DNA of 33,517 nucleotides, from positions 27,081 through 60,597 of the forward strand of contig PAQE01000020.1 in NCBI GenBank assembly GCA_002709705.1, read 5' to 3'. Positions 1-8,280 of this stretch are shown piece after piece (the first letter of the stretch is position 1; every line of letters begins with the position of its first letter). The position numbers and the translations under genes were made by a program. Below the pieces are notes generated by a model. That model saw only the letters and a program-made list of their open reading frames with translations. It made no database searches and was not told the origin of the DNA. Source of the stretch: Methanobacteriota archaeon. GTDB lineage: Archaea > Thermoplasmatota > Poseidoniia > Poseidoniales > Poseidoniaceae.

Positions 1-175
1 CAGAAGAATAATGTGAAACAACTCCCTTTTGGGCAACTATCGCATCAGCATGCGATATTGATTCAATCAATTGGTCTAAATTTTCCAGTCCGTTGACGGG
101 AAAATCAGAAACTCCGTGATCGATTGGAATCCAAACGCCATTTCCTTTCGGTAGTAGCGTCTCTTTATCGCTCAT
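1..175 (-). CDS. Partial (N-terminus only): DhnA-type class I aldolase / ADH synthase family
   Basis: The first 58 codons of a minus-strand gene lie here; the rest is beyond the left edge. The start is the ATG whose complement is at 173-175. The peptide reads GNGVWIPIDHGVSDFPVNGL and then ADAIVAQKGVVSHY. The P-x-D-H-G-V-S pattern followed by an A-D-A-x-x-x-x-K-G segment is typical of the archaeal DhnA family. That family includes class I fructose-bisphosphate aldolase and 2-amino-3,7-dideoxy-D-threo-hept-6-ulosonate synthase, the first step of the alternative archaeal route to 3-dehydroquinate. The catalytic lysine would lie in the missing part, so the two activities cannot be told apart. Confidence 0.7.
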   Translation of the reverse strand, partial: MSDKETLLPKGNGVWIPIDHGVSDFPVNGLENLDQLIESISHADAIVAQKGVVSHYSS

Positions 176-215
176 GATTCTACCCAGTGAGTGGTTTATT
201 ACAAGGCTTTGCTTT

Positions 216-890
216 CTATTTTGAGAGGTGGGTTTTGACCGCCCATTCAACCAAAGCAGCTTCTGCTTTTGCAAGATGTTCTTGTAATGTAGAGCGAGGA
301 ATTTCTGATAATTCGGAAAGTTCTTTCTTGCTAATTTGTCTGGGATTTTTATAATATCCAGATTGGACGGCTAGAATGGCGATTTCTAGTTGCTTAGGAG
401 TCAAAATTTGTTTAATGCTATCTTCTATTTCGGCAACGTCTACAACATTTACATTATCAGGTGGCAACATTACTCTTGCAGCCTTTAGGAATCCGCTAAC
501 TCCATCAGGCAGGCCTCGAATTGTGATTTGAGCCCCCTCTTCGCCGATTACATATGGAGGGATGACGTGCAAACTATCGAAATTAATTGCAGCCACTGAG
601 AGAGGATGTTTGTTCCAAACAACAACATATCCTTGCATTCCCGTTTCAGGAAGAGGGTAAGGGTTTAGTGGGCCCTCAACTTCTAGGTATGAAATATCAT
701 TCAAATCTTCAGGACCCCTTTGTTCTTTGAAATTAATTTTTACTAGTTGGCGAACTCCGATTTTCGTGACCTCCAAATGAGCTACAACCTCGAAAGTGGC
801 AGCCACTTTAGTGATTAAACCCATATCCGAAGCTAGTATGGAATCAGCATTCCACTTCAACTGGACTTCTCGCACAAATCGCCCTTGCAT
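216..890 (-). CDS. HTH_10 (bacterio-opsin activator type) transcriptional regulator
   Basis: A 224-residue protein with a C-terminal HTH_10 DNA-binding domain at about residues 160-215. Hallmarks are LTPKQLEIAILAVQSGYYKNP, the segment ISKKELSELSEIPRSTLQEH, and a final helix ending in EAALVEW. The N-terminal 150 residues form a mixed alpha/beta sensor-like region of the kind found in archaeal Bat-type regulators; no ligand can be assigned. The ATG at 888-890 is supported by a TATA-like CCTATATGG at 912-920, centred 26 bases upstream, which fits a leaderless mRNA. It is divergent from the ABC exporter genes with only 63 bases between starts, so local control of that transporter is a reasonable inference. 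Confidence 0.88.
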   Translation of the reverse strand: MQGRFVREVQLKWNADSILASDMGLITKVAATFEVVAHLEVTKIGVRQLVKINFKEQRGPEDLNDISYLEVEGPLNPYPLPETGMQGYVVVWNKHPLSVAAINFDSLHVIPPYVIGEEGAQITIRGLPDGVSGFLKAARVMLPPDNVNVVDVAEIEDSIKQILTPKQLEIAILAVQSGYYKNPRQISKKELSELSEIPRSTLQEHLAKAEAALVEWAVKTHLSK

Positions 891-953
891 CTGTTATACT
901 TCAAATGTGGGCCTATATGGAAAGACCCTAATAACCGAAATTAAGACCGTAAC
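891..953. promoter_or_regulatory. Divergent promoter region (regulator / ABC exporter)
   Basis: This 63-base spacer separates two divergent start codons. A near-palindromic CCTATATGG (912-920) lies 26 bases before the regulator start. A second AT-rich element, CTAATAACC (928-936), lies about 20-27 bases before the transporter start at 954. The two basal promoters nearly overlap, so a protein bound here could affect both genes. No clear operator repeat was found. Confidence 0.5.
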
Positions 954-1643
954 ATGTTGGATATGCCATTGATGGAGATTAACGGATTGGAGAGGCACTA
1001 CGATATGGCTTCCGGAGTGGTCAAAGCCCTCGATGGAATAGATTTAGAAATTGAAAAAGGAGAGAGAATTGTTCTTCTGGGTCCATCTGGTTCAGGAAAA
1101 ACAACACTACTGAATTGTGTGGCCGCCTTGGACAGTCCGACCGCAGGCAATTACTCATTCGCTGGGAAGAGTGTACCAAGAGAAAAGTCCGAAGAAATGA
1201 CGACATTCCGCAGAGAAAACATAGGATATGTCTTCCAATTTTTTAATCTGCTTCAAGATTTGACTGTCTTAGAAAATATTCTCTTAATCCAAGAATTGTC
1301 TGGTGGTAGGGATAAAGACAGGGCGCTGGAATTGCTGAAATTAGTTGGCCTAGAGAGCGAAGTGGATAGGTTCCCTGCTGAGATAAGCGGAGGCCAACAA
1401 CAAAGAGTAGCAATCGCTAGAAGTCTTGCTAAAAGCCCCAAATTACTTCTCGGAGATGAGTTGACTGGAAATCTTGATTCCAAAACATCGGAAATGGTGA
1501 TGGAAGTTCTTGTCAAAGCATGCGAATCAGAAGATATTACAACAATTATGGTTACGCACGATGAAAAATTGTCTCAATATGCTACTCGTGTAATCAGGCT
1601 AGATAGTGGAAAAATAGTTTCAGATGAGAAGGTCAATCAGTGA
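954..1643 (+). CDS. ABC transporter ATP-binding protein, LolD/MacB type
   Basis: A 229-residue ATPase of the LolD/MacB (FtsX-associated) family. Motifs in order: Walker A GPSGSGKTT (about residues 43-51), Q-loop YVFQFFNLLQD, signature ISGGQQQRVAIARSL, Walker B LLLGDELTGNLD and the switch histidine in MVTHDE. In the Walker B stretch the usual D-E-P-T-G-N-L-D has leucine in place of proline; the catalytic glutamate is kept. It would power the permease encoded 9 bases downstream, probably for moving a lipid, lipoprotein or peptide, or for remodelling the cell envelope rather than classical import. ATGs at 963 and 972 are alternative starts, and the true N-terminus may be up to 6 residues shorter. 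Confidence 0.93.
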   Translation: MLDMPLMEINGLERHYDMASGVVKALDGIDLEIEKGERIVLLGPSGSGKTTLLNCVAALDSPTAGNYSFAGKSVPREKSEEMTTFRRENIGYVFQFFNLLQDLTVLENILLIQELSGGRDKDRALELLKLVGLESEVDRFPAEISGGQQQRVAIARSLAKSPKLLLGDELTGNLDSKTSEMVMEVLVKACESEDITTIMVTHDEKLSQYATRVIRLDSGKIVSDEKVNQ

Positions 1644-1652
1644 GGGTTACGA

Positions 1653-4103
1653 ATGTCAGTATTGCTAACCAAGAGATTGGCCAGGAGCCTCTGGCGAACC
1701 AAGCTACGCCTATCGGCTGTGGTATTTATGGTAGCAGTCGGCGTTTTTGCAGGTATTTCTTTTGGAACATATGCGAATGCTGCAACCTCACTTTATGATG
1801 GAATATATGATGGCGAAGAGGGAATAAATCTTGCAGATATATGGGTGGATAATCCTAGTGGGATTTGGAATGAATCAAGCTCGCAAAACATCTGTTCAAG
1901 CATAGAAAATAGTTGGCCGGAGTCAGTTTACGAATTAGAGAACTGTGAATCTCGATTGATCCTAAATGGAATGATGTTTATTGCAGATTCTGATGGCGAA
2001 GAAAAAGCAATTCCGGCTGTTTGGCATGGCATTGATGAGGGATTGATTGACAAGGTTTGGATGCCAACATACAGTGAATTATCTTCTGGACGAACTGCTG
2101 AAAATCCAGATGAAATTGTATTGGATAGCCACGTTGCTAAAGCTCTAGAGATTCAAGTTGAAGATACGATTCAGATAAGTTCAGGATATGGAAAATCAAC
2201 CTACAAAGTCGTTGGAATAGGCTTCCATTCTATGCATCTATATTTTGCAACAGAGGGGTCTTCAATTCCTGCTGAAGCAGGTACATTTGCTACTGGTTAC
2301 ATGACAAGTGAGGGTTTAGAGGGATTGGCGAATTTGAGTGCAGGTTCATCAAACATAATTCTGATCGATGTGGAAGGTTCGCCAGCATATGATCTCCAAT
2401 CGACCACTGAAATAAACGAGAATCCCGAACTGACCAATCTAGTAAATGATATCTCAGCATTGATGTATGAAGTTGACGAATCTCCTGTGAGTGTATATGA
2501 TCGTTCAGGAGTATTTTCTGTTGAAGTATTACGTGCAGATGCTGAGGGGGCATCGAAGATGTATCCTTACGTTACGGGTATGATTGCGGCAATTGCAGGA
2601 ATCACGATATTTCTCAGTTTACAAAGATTGATTCAATCTCAGGCAAAGGAAATCGCAGTACTTCGAACATTGGGTGTTCCGAAGATGGCGATTATGCCAG
2701 GATACATTATTGCGCCTTTGTTTATTGGATTATTTGGGTCTTTAATCGGTGTGTTGCTAGGAATTTATGTTGGCGCCCCAGGTATGCTTTCATTTTATGA
2801 GGATATTATTGGATTACCAATAAAATATGAGGCAGATTTCGAATTGGTTTCTCAAATAGTAATTATTGCCATGATAATTGTATTGCTTGCAGGCATAAGG
2901 CCTGCTTGGCAGGCTTCGCGTTTACAACCTTTGAAAGTATTTAGAGGCCAACATGAAGTGAAAGTATCATCCCGTAAGTTGCAAAGGCTAACCTCAAAAC
3001 TTCCTGCAACAGTAGGTCTCTCAATAAGGTCAAGTTTGCGTAAACCAATGAGAGTTGGATTCACATTTTTTGCAGTAGGAATTTCGATGTTGTTATTCGG
3101 TGCAATGCTTTTCATGATGAATTCAATGGAAGACAGTCTGCTTGGAAATATCAAAGATAAACAGTCATGGGATGTTCAAGCATCTGCACCTATCGGTGGA
3201 GAGGATGCAGTAATTGAATGGGTTGAGAATAAGGAAGGCAAGTACGAGTTGTTAATCAATTTCCCAATAGGCTTGGTTGATGACAATCGAGAATTAATGG
3301 CATATGGGTTAGATGATTTTTCAACTTTAGATGACAAATCATCAATGATTGCAGTAGAATTGTATGATGGCAAATTACCCTCTTCCAACAATGGCATTAC
3401 TCAGGTACTTATCGATCAGGGTACATCTGAATTCTTGGGTTGGGATAGTGGTGATGAAGTTTCAATCATGGTAGGCAACACTATTCACAATGTTGAAGTT
3501 ACAGGTGTCACCAAAGGTGAGGTTTCTCGTACTATATATTTCCACAGAGCAGACTTATCCGAATTGACTGGAATTGAATCCACATCACTTCTGATTCAAT
3601 TTTCCGATGATTCTTCTTTGGATGGTTTGTCAAATATCACGGTTGGATATAGTCTGAAGAGTGATTCGATTAAAACATTCGAATCTCTACTCGAGCAACA
3701 GCAACAGTTTATCGCTTCAGTACAGTTTCTAGGAATCATTATTGCGGTTGCAGTTTTGTTCAATACTTTGTTGATGAATCTAGCTGAAAGAGATACTGAA
3801 TTGGCAACCTTGCGAGTATTGGGTGCACCAATGAAGAAAATTGGCAAAATGATGTTTTGGGAGCACCTTGGCATCGGCCTAATCGGTGGAATTTTGGGTG
3901 CTATTTTCGCCTTCTTTGGAACTGTATTGCTAATACAATCACAAGTTCAATGGGCATTTTATTTCACTATTGAACCACAATTTGCTGCTACATTTACAAT
4001 TGTTGGAATTATAGTTGGAATCTCGGTAGCTTTGACGCCTGTTGGTATGTGGAGAATAAGGAAAATGGATTTGGTTGACAAAGTCAAAGATTTGTCACAA
4101 TAG
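1653..4103 (+). CDS. FtsX-type ABC permease with duplicated FtsX domain
   Basis: An 816-residue inner-membrane permease. It has an N-terminal membrane segment (about residues 20-44), a large extracellular domain, three membrane segments at about 305-425 (first FtsX domain, including AKEIAVLRTLGVPK), a fifth membrane segment near 465-490, a second extracellular domain, and three more segments at about 690-805 (second FtsX domain, including DTELATLRVLGAP). The paired E-x-A-x-L-R-x-L-G coupling-helix motifs show an internal duplication, so one chain may give a whole eight-helix permease. A Shine-Dalgarno-like GAGGG at the end of the ATPase gene precedes the ATG. The two genes form an operon. The substrate is unknown; MacB/LolCE-like mechanotransmission is inferred from the family. 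Confidence 0.9.
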   Translation: MSVLLTKRLARSLWRTKLRLSAVVFMVAVGVFAGISFGTYANAATSLYDGIYDGEEGINLADIWVDNPSGIWNESSSQNICSSIENSWPESVYELENCESRLILNGMMFIADSDGEEKAIPAVWHGIDEGLIDKVWMPTYSELSSGRTAENPDEIVLDSHVAKALEIQVEDTIQISSGYGKSTYKVVGIGFHSMHLYFATEGSSIPAEAGTFATGYMTSEGLEGLANLSAGSSNIILIDVEGSPAYDLQSTTEINENPELTNLVNDISALMYEVDESPVSVYDRSGVFSVEVLRADAEGASKMYPYVTGMIAAIAGITIFLSLQRLIQSQAKEIAVLRTLGVPKMAIMPGYIIAPLFIGLFGSLIGVLLGIYVGAPGMLSFYEDIIGLPIKYEADFELVSQIVIIAMIIVLLAGIRPAWQASRLQPLKVFRGQHEVKVSSRKLQRLTSKLPATVGLSIRSSLRKPMRVGFTFFAVGISMLLFGAMLFMMNSMEDSLLGNIKDKQSWDVQASAPIGGEDAVIEWVENKEGKYELLINFPIGLVDDNRELMAYGLDDFSTLDDKSSMIAVELYDGKLPSSNNGITQVLIDQGTSEFLGWDSGDEVSIMVGNTIHNVEVTGVTKGEVSRTIYFHRADLSELTGIESTSLLIQFSDDSSLDGLSNITVGYSLKSDSIKTFESLLEQQQQFIASVQFLGIIIAVAVLFNTLLMNLAERDTELATLRVLGAPMKKIGKMMFWEHLGIGLIGGILGAIFAFFGTVLLIQSQVQWAFYFTIEPQFAATFTIVGIIVGISVALTPVGMWRIRKMDLVDKVKDLSQ

Positions 4104-4166
4104 TACGAAATTAGATTGTAATTATAGGCGATGGAAATAAGTCCCAGTTTGTTCTAGGGCTCCACA

Positions 4167-5945
4167 ATGGACCTAGGTTCTTGGCTGATGGTAGGGTTCC
4201 TCGGAGGAGCATTCCTCTTTGGAATTTGGTTTATGTTAGTCAGAGAAGATGACCGCAGTTCACGGACTATGACCATTCATCGTCAAGATTTAACGCGTCG
4301 CGGTTCTCCTGATTTTTCTGCTGCTCACAACGAATTCGATCGTAAGTTAGCGGAAGTAGAGCGCCACCTCGCTTCTAAGCGAAGAGATGAGCGGGCTATT
4401 TTACTAGCAGAGGAAGAAGTTCGCAAGAAATTAGCCGAGGAAGCCGCTGCTAAATTGATGGAAGAAGAAAAGGCAAGACTTGCTGAACTGGAGGCAGAAG
4501 AAGCACGTAAGAAGGCTGAGTATGAGGCAGCTCGTGAAGCAGAGCTAGAAGAGGCCAGAAAACTCGCTGCCGAGAGAGAAGCGGAGAGAATCGCAGAAGA
4601 AGAGCGTCTGGCTGCGGAGAGGGAACTCGAAAGACAGCAAGATTTGCAAGAAGCTGAAGAAGAAAGACAAGCAGAAATTGCTGCCCAAGAAGAATCCGAA
4701 GCACTTGAGGCGCAAATGGCTTCAGAACAAGCGGAGAGAGAACTTGAAAAGCGTCTAGACAGAGAGGGCGCAAAGACATCGGAAGTACAAGTTTCTCTAA
4801 TGTGGGATAATTACAACGATTTGGATTTGCATGTATTATGTCCGTCTGGTGAAAGAATCCATGGCGGTAACAAAGTTTCAGAGTGTGGAGGCGAATTGGA
4901 TGTTGATGCCAATGTACGCCCGGAAACCAAGAAACCGGTGGAGAACATTGTTTGGCCTGATTTCAAAGCCCCTCCTGGTGAATACAAGGTATATGTCCAC
5001 CATTACAAGAAGCACAAGAAGCGACGTTCCAAGGACCCTACTAAATTCAGAGTTGTAGTTAACGCCGGCGGTGATGTGAAGCACTATGAGGGCGAATTAT
5101 CATCAGGTGACCCAATTATGTTGGTTAGTGAATTTAATCTCGAAGCGCCTGAAGAACGAGGCACAGATGAAGAGATTGAGGTGGCGCTAATCGCCCAGGA
5201 AACTGAGAGAATCGCCGAAGAAGAGCGTATCGCTATCGAACTTGAAGAGCAAAGGCAAATCGAATTGGCTGAAGCAGAAGAGCAGCGTCTAGCAGAAATT
5301 GTTGAAAACGAAGCTGCAGAATTGGAATCGATAAAGGCCACCGAGGAAGCAATGAAAGAACTCAGGTCAAGATTAGAGAGAGAAGGTGCAAAGTCTTCTG
5401 ATGTTCAGATTTCTCTAATGTGGAACAATTACAACGACTTAGATCTACACGTAGTATGTCCATCAGGTGAAAGAATCCATGGTGGTAACAGAGAGTCTGC
5501 GTGTGGTGGCGAGTTGGATGTTGATGCCAATGTAAGGCCAGAAACCAAGAAACCAGTCGAGAATGTCGTTTGGCCTGAAGGAAAGGCACCAGGTGGTACA
5601 TACAAGGCATATGTTCACCACTACAAGAAGCACAAGAAGCGACGCTCAAGAGATCCGACATCCTTCAAGGTCGTTTGTAATGCAGGTGGAGAGATTCTAG
5701 AATATGAGGGCGAGATTACTAGCGGCGACCCAATTATGCTAATTTGTGAATTCTCAATTGATGACCCAGAAACAAGGGCTGCTAATGCTAAGGAAGCCAA
5801 GGACAAACTTGCGGCTCTTGACAGTGGCGAATGGGATGGCTCAGAAGAGTCTGATGAAGAGCCTGTCGAGGAGACAATGCCTGAAACTGATGATGAGCCG
5901 GTTGTAGAAGCTCCAGATATACTTGGAGACCTTCTAGATGATTGA
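4167..5945 (+). CDS. Membrane-anchored coiled-coil protein with two DUF2135-like domains
   Basis: A 592-residue protein of unknown function. Residues 4-26 form one membrane helix followed by basic residues, which suggests that the bulk faces the cytoplasm. Residues about 50-200 are a long Glu/Ala/Arg-rich coiled coil. Two homologous domains follow at about 194-325 and 400-531, separated by a second coiled coil, with an acidic tail at the C-terminus. Each domain has SLMWxNYNDLDLHV, CPSGERIHGGN, GGELDVDANVRPETKKPVEN, a P-G-x-Y-K-x-Y-V-H-H-Y segment and a basic KKHKKRRS loop. The W-x-x-x-x-N-D-L-D-L-H-V and G-x-L-D-x-D-A-N patterns resemble DUF2135 of YfaP-like proteins. Its stop codon directly abuts the purP stop on the other strand. 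An AAATAA-rich element at 4134-4141 could be its TATA box. Confidence 0.85.
   Translation: MDLGSWLMVGFLGGAFLFGIWFMLVREDDRSSRTMTIHRQDLTRRGSPDFSAAHNEFDRKLAEVERHLASKRRDERAILLAEEEVRKKLAEEAAAKLMEEEKARLAELEAEEARKKAEYEAAREAELEEARKLAAEREAERIAEEERLAAERELERQQDLQEAEEERQAEIAAQEESEALEAQMASEQAERELEKRLDREGAKTSEVQVSLMWDNYNDLDLHVLCPSGERIHGGNKVSECGGELDVDANVRPETKKPVENIVWPDFKAPPGEYKVYVHHYKKHKKRRSKDPTKFRVVVNAGGDVKHYEGELSSGDPIMLVSEFNLEAPEERGTDEEIEVALIAQETERIAEEERIAIELEEQRQIELAEAEEQRLAEIVENEAAELESIKATEEAMKELRSRLEREGAKSSDVQISLMWNNYNDLDLHVVCPSGERIHGGNRESACGGELDVDANVRPETKKPVENVVWPEGKAPGGTYKAYVHHYKKHKKRRSRDPTSFKVVCNAGGEILEYEGEITSGDPIMLICEFSIDDPETRAANAKEAKDKLAALDSGEWDGSEESDEEPVEETMPETDDEPVVEAPDILGDLLDD
4746..5142 (+). 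repeat. Internal direct repeat, copy 1 (DUF2135-like domain)
   Basis: This segment and the one 618 bases downstream encode near-identical domains, from the R-E-G-A-K segment to the S-G-D-P-I-M-L segment. Long stretches also match at DNA level, for example the KKHKKRRS loop codons. Substitutions are mostly synonymous or conservative, which points to a duplication kept under selection. Confidence 0.85.
5364..5760 (+). repeat. Internal direct repeat, copy 2 (DUF2135-like domain)
   Basis: Second copy of the duplicated domain, offset by 618 bases from copy 1. Differences include a changed stretch between the two conserved cysteines and a few conservative replacements; the N-D-L-D-L-H-V and D-V-D-A-N-V-R-P cores are unchanged. 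Confidence 0.85.
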
Positions 5946-7058
5946 TTAGGATAATATCATTTCAAGACAGTCATTTTCGATGGCTTTCTTGATTGAACGA
6001 GCAATTCGTCGCCCAGTCGACATGAAAGGCTCGTTGATGTCGCTGTAAGGTGAACCTCCAACGAACGGGTTTGAACCTGCAACGATTCTTGCACTGATTT
6101 CAAACACTCTGAATTCGAGTTTGTCTGTAACGATTGTCTCTAAGCAGAATGACCCAATCATTCCCCTGGAACCTTCTTCCAATTCAAATGAAGCAGCTAC
6201 AGTTCCTTCCGCCATCTCGAAGGCTCTTGGAAGCAAACTCTCTCGAATTACGACAGGTTGGTTTCCAGTTACAACAAACGAAGGCTCCAGGCTCATTTCA
6301 CGCAGATCTCTTAGACTTCCTAATTTGTAAAATTCATCTACATTGGACTCGTCTCTTCTATCCATGCTCATCAGTTCTAATCTTCCTAGATTCTTACCCG
6401 CATTCGAGCCACGTCCCTGAACTTGGAAACCATCATCTGCTGTAGGGTCGAAGAAGAAGTGAAGGTAATATCTACAGCCTAGCACATATTCTTGAATGGT
6501 ATATTCTTCTTCTAACTTGACATTTCTTCTGAAATCTCGATAATCTCTTGCGATGAAATATCCTTCTCCACCTTTGGCGCCTGCATATTTTACAATCACA
6601 GGACCATTGATGTCGTGTGGGTCATCAATTACCTTGGGCATGGAACAACCACCCTGCTCAAGCCATTGTCTCTGCCTTTCTCTACTGCTTTCCCAGTGCA
6701 GAATACCACGGTTTCCGAAAGTAGGAACTTGTAGATTCTTGAAGTTTTGACTTCCGAGATATTCAACCAATGAACCATGAGGGACAATAATGACATTATT
6801 TTCCCTGAACCAATCGGCGTGGTCTAACATTTCTTGGTAGTTGTCTAGCATCAACCACTCATCTGGGTCTGCTCCAGGGAATGCTGAGTAGAATCTACGT
6901 CTGTTTTCGCCGACTGCTATACCAAGAGTCCTGAACCCTTCTTGCCTTGCTCCATGAAGGATTTGCAGCGATGAATGTGATGCGACTACACCGATTGTGA
7001 TGTTGTCATGGTCGTAGTTTTTGAGCCAAGTCCGCAAAAGTCCTATGTCTACGCCCAT
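5946..7058 (-). CDS. purP: PurP: FAICAR synthetase (formate-dependent, archaeal)
   Basis: A 370-residue ATP-grasp enzyme matching archaeal 5-formaminoimidazole-4-carboxamide ribonucleotide synthetase in length and order of motifs. This enzyme makes FAICAR from AICAR, formate and ATP in the archaeal version of purine synthesis. Recognisable blocks are an N-terminal IGVVASHSSLQILHGARQEG, VPHGSLVEYLG, PVIVKYAGAKGGEGYFIA (nucleotide-binding core), YTIQEYVLG, and the C-terminal FRVFEISARIVAGSNPFVGG and GSPYSDI. The ATG at 7056-7058 has a TATA-like element about 26 bases upstream, which supports this start and a leaderless mRNA. It is convergent with the DUF2135-like gene, with no spacer. Confidence 0.92.
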   Translation of the reverse strand: MGVDIGLLRTWLKNYDHDNITIGVVASHSSLQILHGARQEGFRTLGIAVGENRRRFYSAFPGADPDEWLMLDNYQEMLDHADWFRENNVIIVPHGSLVEYLGSQNFKNLQVPTFGNRGILHWESSRERQRQWLEQGGCSMPKVIDDPHDINGPVIVKYAGAKGGEGYFIARDYRDFRRNVKLEEEYTIQEYVLGCRYYLHFFFDPTADDGFQVQGRGSNAGKNLGRLELMSMDRRDESNVDEFYKLGSLRDLREMSLEPSFVVTGNQPVVIRESLLPRAFEMAEGTVAASFELEEGSRGMIGSFCLETIVTDKLEFRVFEISARIVAGSNPFVGGSPYSDINEPFMSTGRRIARSIKKAIENDCLEMILS

Positions 7059-7079
7059 GTCGACGGCTTCAGTGTCTTA

Positions 7080-7088
7080 CTAATATCC
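7080..7088 (-). promoter_or_regulatory. TATA-like box of purP
   Basis: On the minus strand this reads GGATATTAG, centred about 26 bases before the purP ATG. That is the expected distance for an archaeal TATA box on a leaderless transcript. Confidence 0.5.
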
Positions 7089-7196
7089 ATTACGCAAATA
7101 CACTACTTTTTGCTTTGAAATTTCCATCACAAAACACTTGCGAAAGAGCGAATTCTTTCCGTCAAGGTTTCAAGCCCTGCCTTCTCTGCATTGAAT

Positions 7197-8279
7197 ATGA
7201 GCGGGAAGACTCCCAGTAGTCGGATGACCTATGGTAACTATCTCCAATTAGACGAATTATTGTCATTACAATCAGGTCCTGAAGGCCATAGTCCTGCGCC
7301 ATCAAACCATGAAATGCATTTCATCGTGACACATCAAGCATTCGAACTTTGGTTTAAGCAGATCAACAGAGAGTTGGGAGATGTATTGGCACTAATGAAC
7401 GTTCCAGAGGTTGATGAGAAGCAAATTCCAGTAATCGTAAGTCATCTTGAACGCTGTTCAGAAATATTCCGTCTACTAGCCTCTCAATGGAAAGTTATGG
7501 AGACCCTTTCACCCCAAGATTTCTTGGCATTCAGAGACCGTCTTGGCACATCCTCAGGTTTCGAAAGCTGGCAAATGCGTACTTTAGAGATGCTATTGGG
7601 ACTAGAATCTGAGCAGAGAATTGGTGGAATGGACCCTATGAAACATAATCGTAAGTTGCATTCTGAAGGTAAATTAAGTGATGCAGTAATGCAGGAAATG
7701 AATCGAATTGATGGCATGCCTTCTTTGAATGAAGTTTTACTGAGGTGGCTCTCTAGAACCCCTGTTAATGGCGTATCTGGTGACGAAGGAGTACTCCGTG
7801 ATTTCGTTGAATCCCATCTATCATCTATGAAGAAGCACGGTGAGTCAGTAATCGCTCACATGGTTAAGATAGGACATGGCTCAGAGGAAACAATTCGTCC
7901 CAGAATTGAGGCAGGAATAGAGGGAGCTAGAAAATTCCTGTTACCAGAGGGAGAAGTTTCAGCAGCAAGAGCAGGGCTCCTCTTCATCGAATCATATCGG
8001 GAATTGCCCCTTCTTTCCTGGCCAAGGAGGTTAATCGACTCAGTAGTCGACTTAGAAGAATCAATGCTTCTATTCCGTTCTCACCATGCTAGAATGGTTG
8101 AGAGAATGATTGGTCGCCGGATGGGCACTGGAGGTTCAAGCGGCGTTGATTACCTAGATATGACACTGAAATATAGAATATTTACAGACTTATGGGCTGT
8201 AAGAACGATGCTGATCAAGCGCGATGCTTTAGAAAATCCTGGCAATCCTGAATTTTATGGATTTGCTTCAGAATACTAA
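7197..8279 (+). CDS. kynA: Tryptophan 2,3-dioxygenase
   Basis: A heme dioxygenase of about 360 residues that opens the indole ring of L-tryptophan to N-formylkynurenine. Diagnostic blocks are TYGNYLQLDELLSLQ, HEMHFIVTHQAFELWFKQ (with the active-site His-Gln and Phe), SSGFESWQMR, and the C-terminal HHARMVERMIGRRMGTGGSSG, which holds the proximal heme histidine and the substrate-contacting TGGSSG. All key residues are present and the length is normal. The ATG at 7197 is preferred over an in-frame TTG at 7191. No kynurenine formamidase or kynureninase gene is adjacent. It is convergent with rpoK, with a one-base gap. Confidence 0.94.
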   Translation: MSGKTPSSRMTYGNYLQLDELLSLQSGPEGHSPAPSNHEMHFIVTHQAFELWFKQINRELGDVLALMNVPEVDEKQIPVIVSHLERCSEIFRLLASQWKVMETLSPQDFLAFRDRLGTSSGFESWQMRTLEMLLGLESEQRIGGMDPMKHNRKLHSEGKLSDAVMQEMNRIDGMPSLNEVLLRWLSRTPVNGVSGDEGVLRDFVESHLSSMKKHGESVIAHMVKIGHGSEETIRPRIEAGIEGARKFLLPEGEVSAARAGLLFIESYRELPLLSWPRRLIDSVVDLEESMLLFRSHHARMVERMIGRRMGTGGSSGVDYLDMTLKYRIFTDLWAVRTMLIKRDALENPGNPEFYGFASEY

Positions 8280-8280
8280 G

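Noticed and set aside
4450-4779. Minus-strand Leu-rich ORF opposite the coiled coil
   Set aside because: It is a shadow of Glu/Lys/Ala codons in the coiled coil on the other strand.
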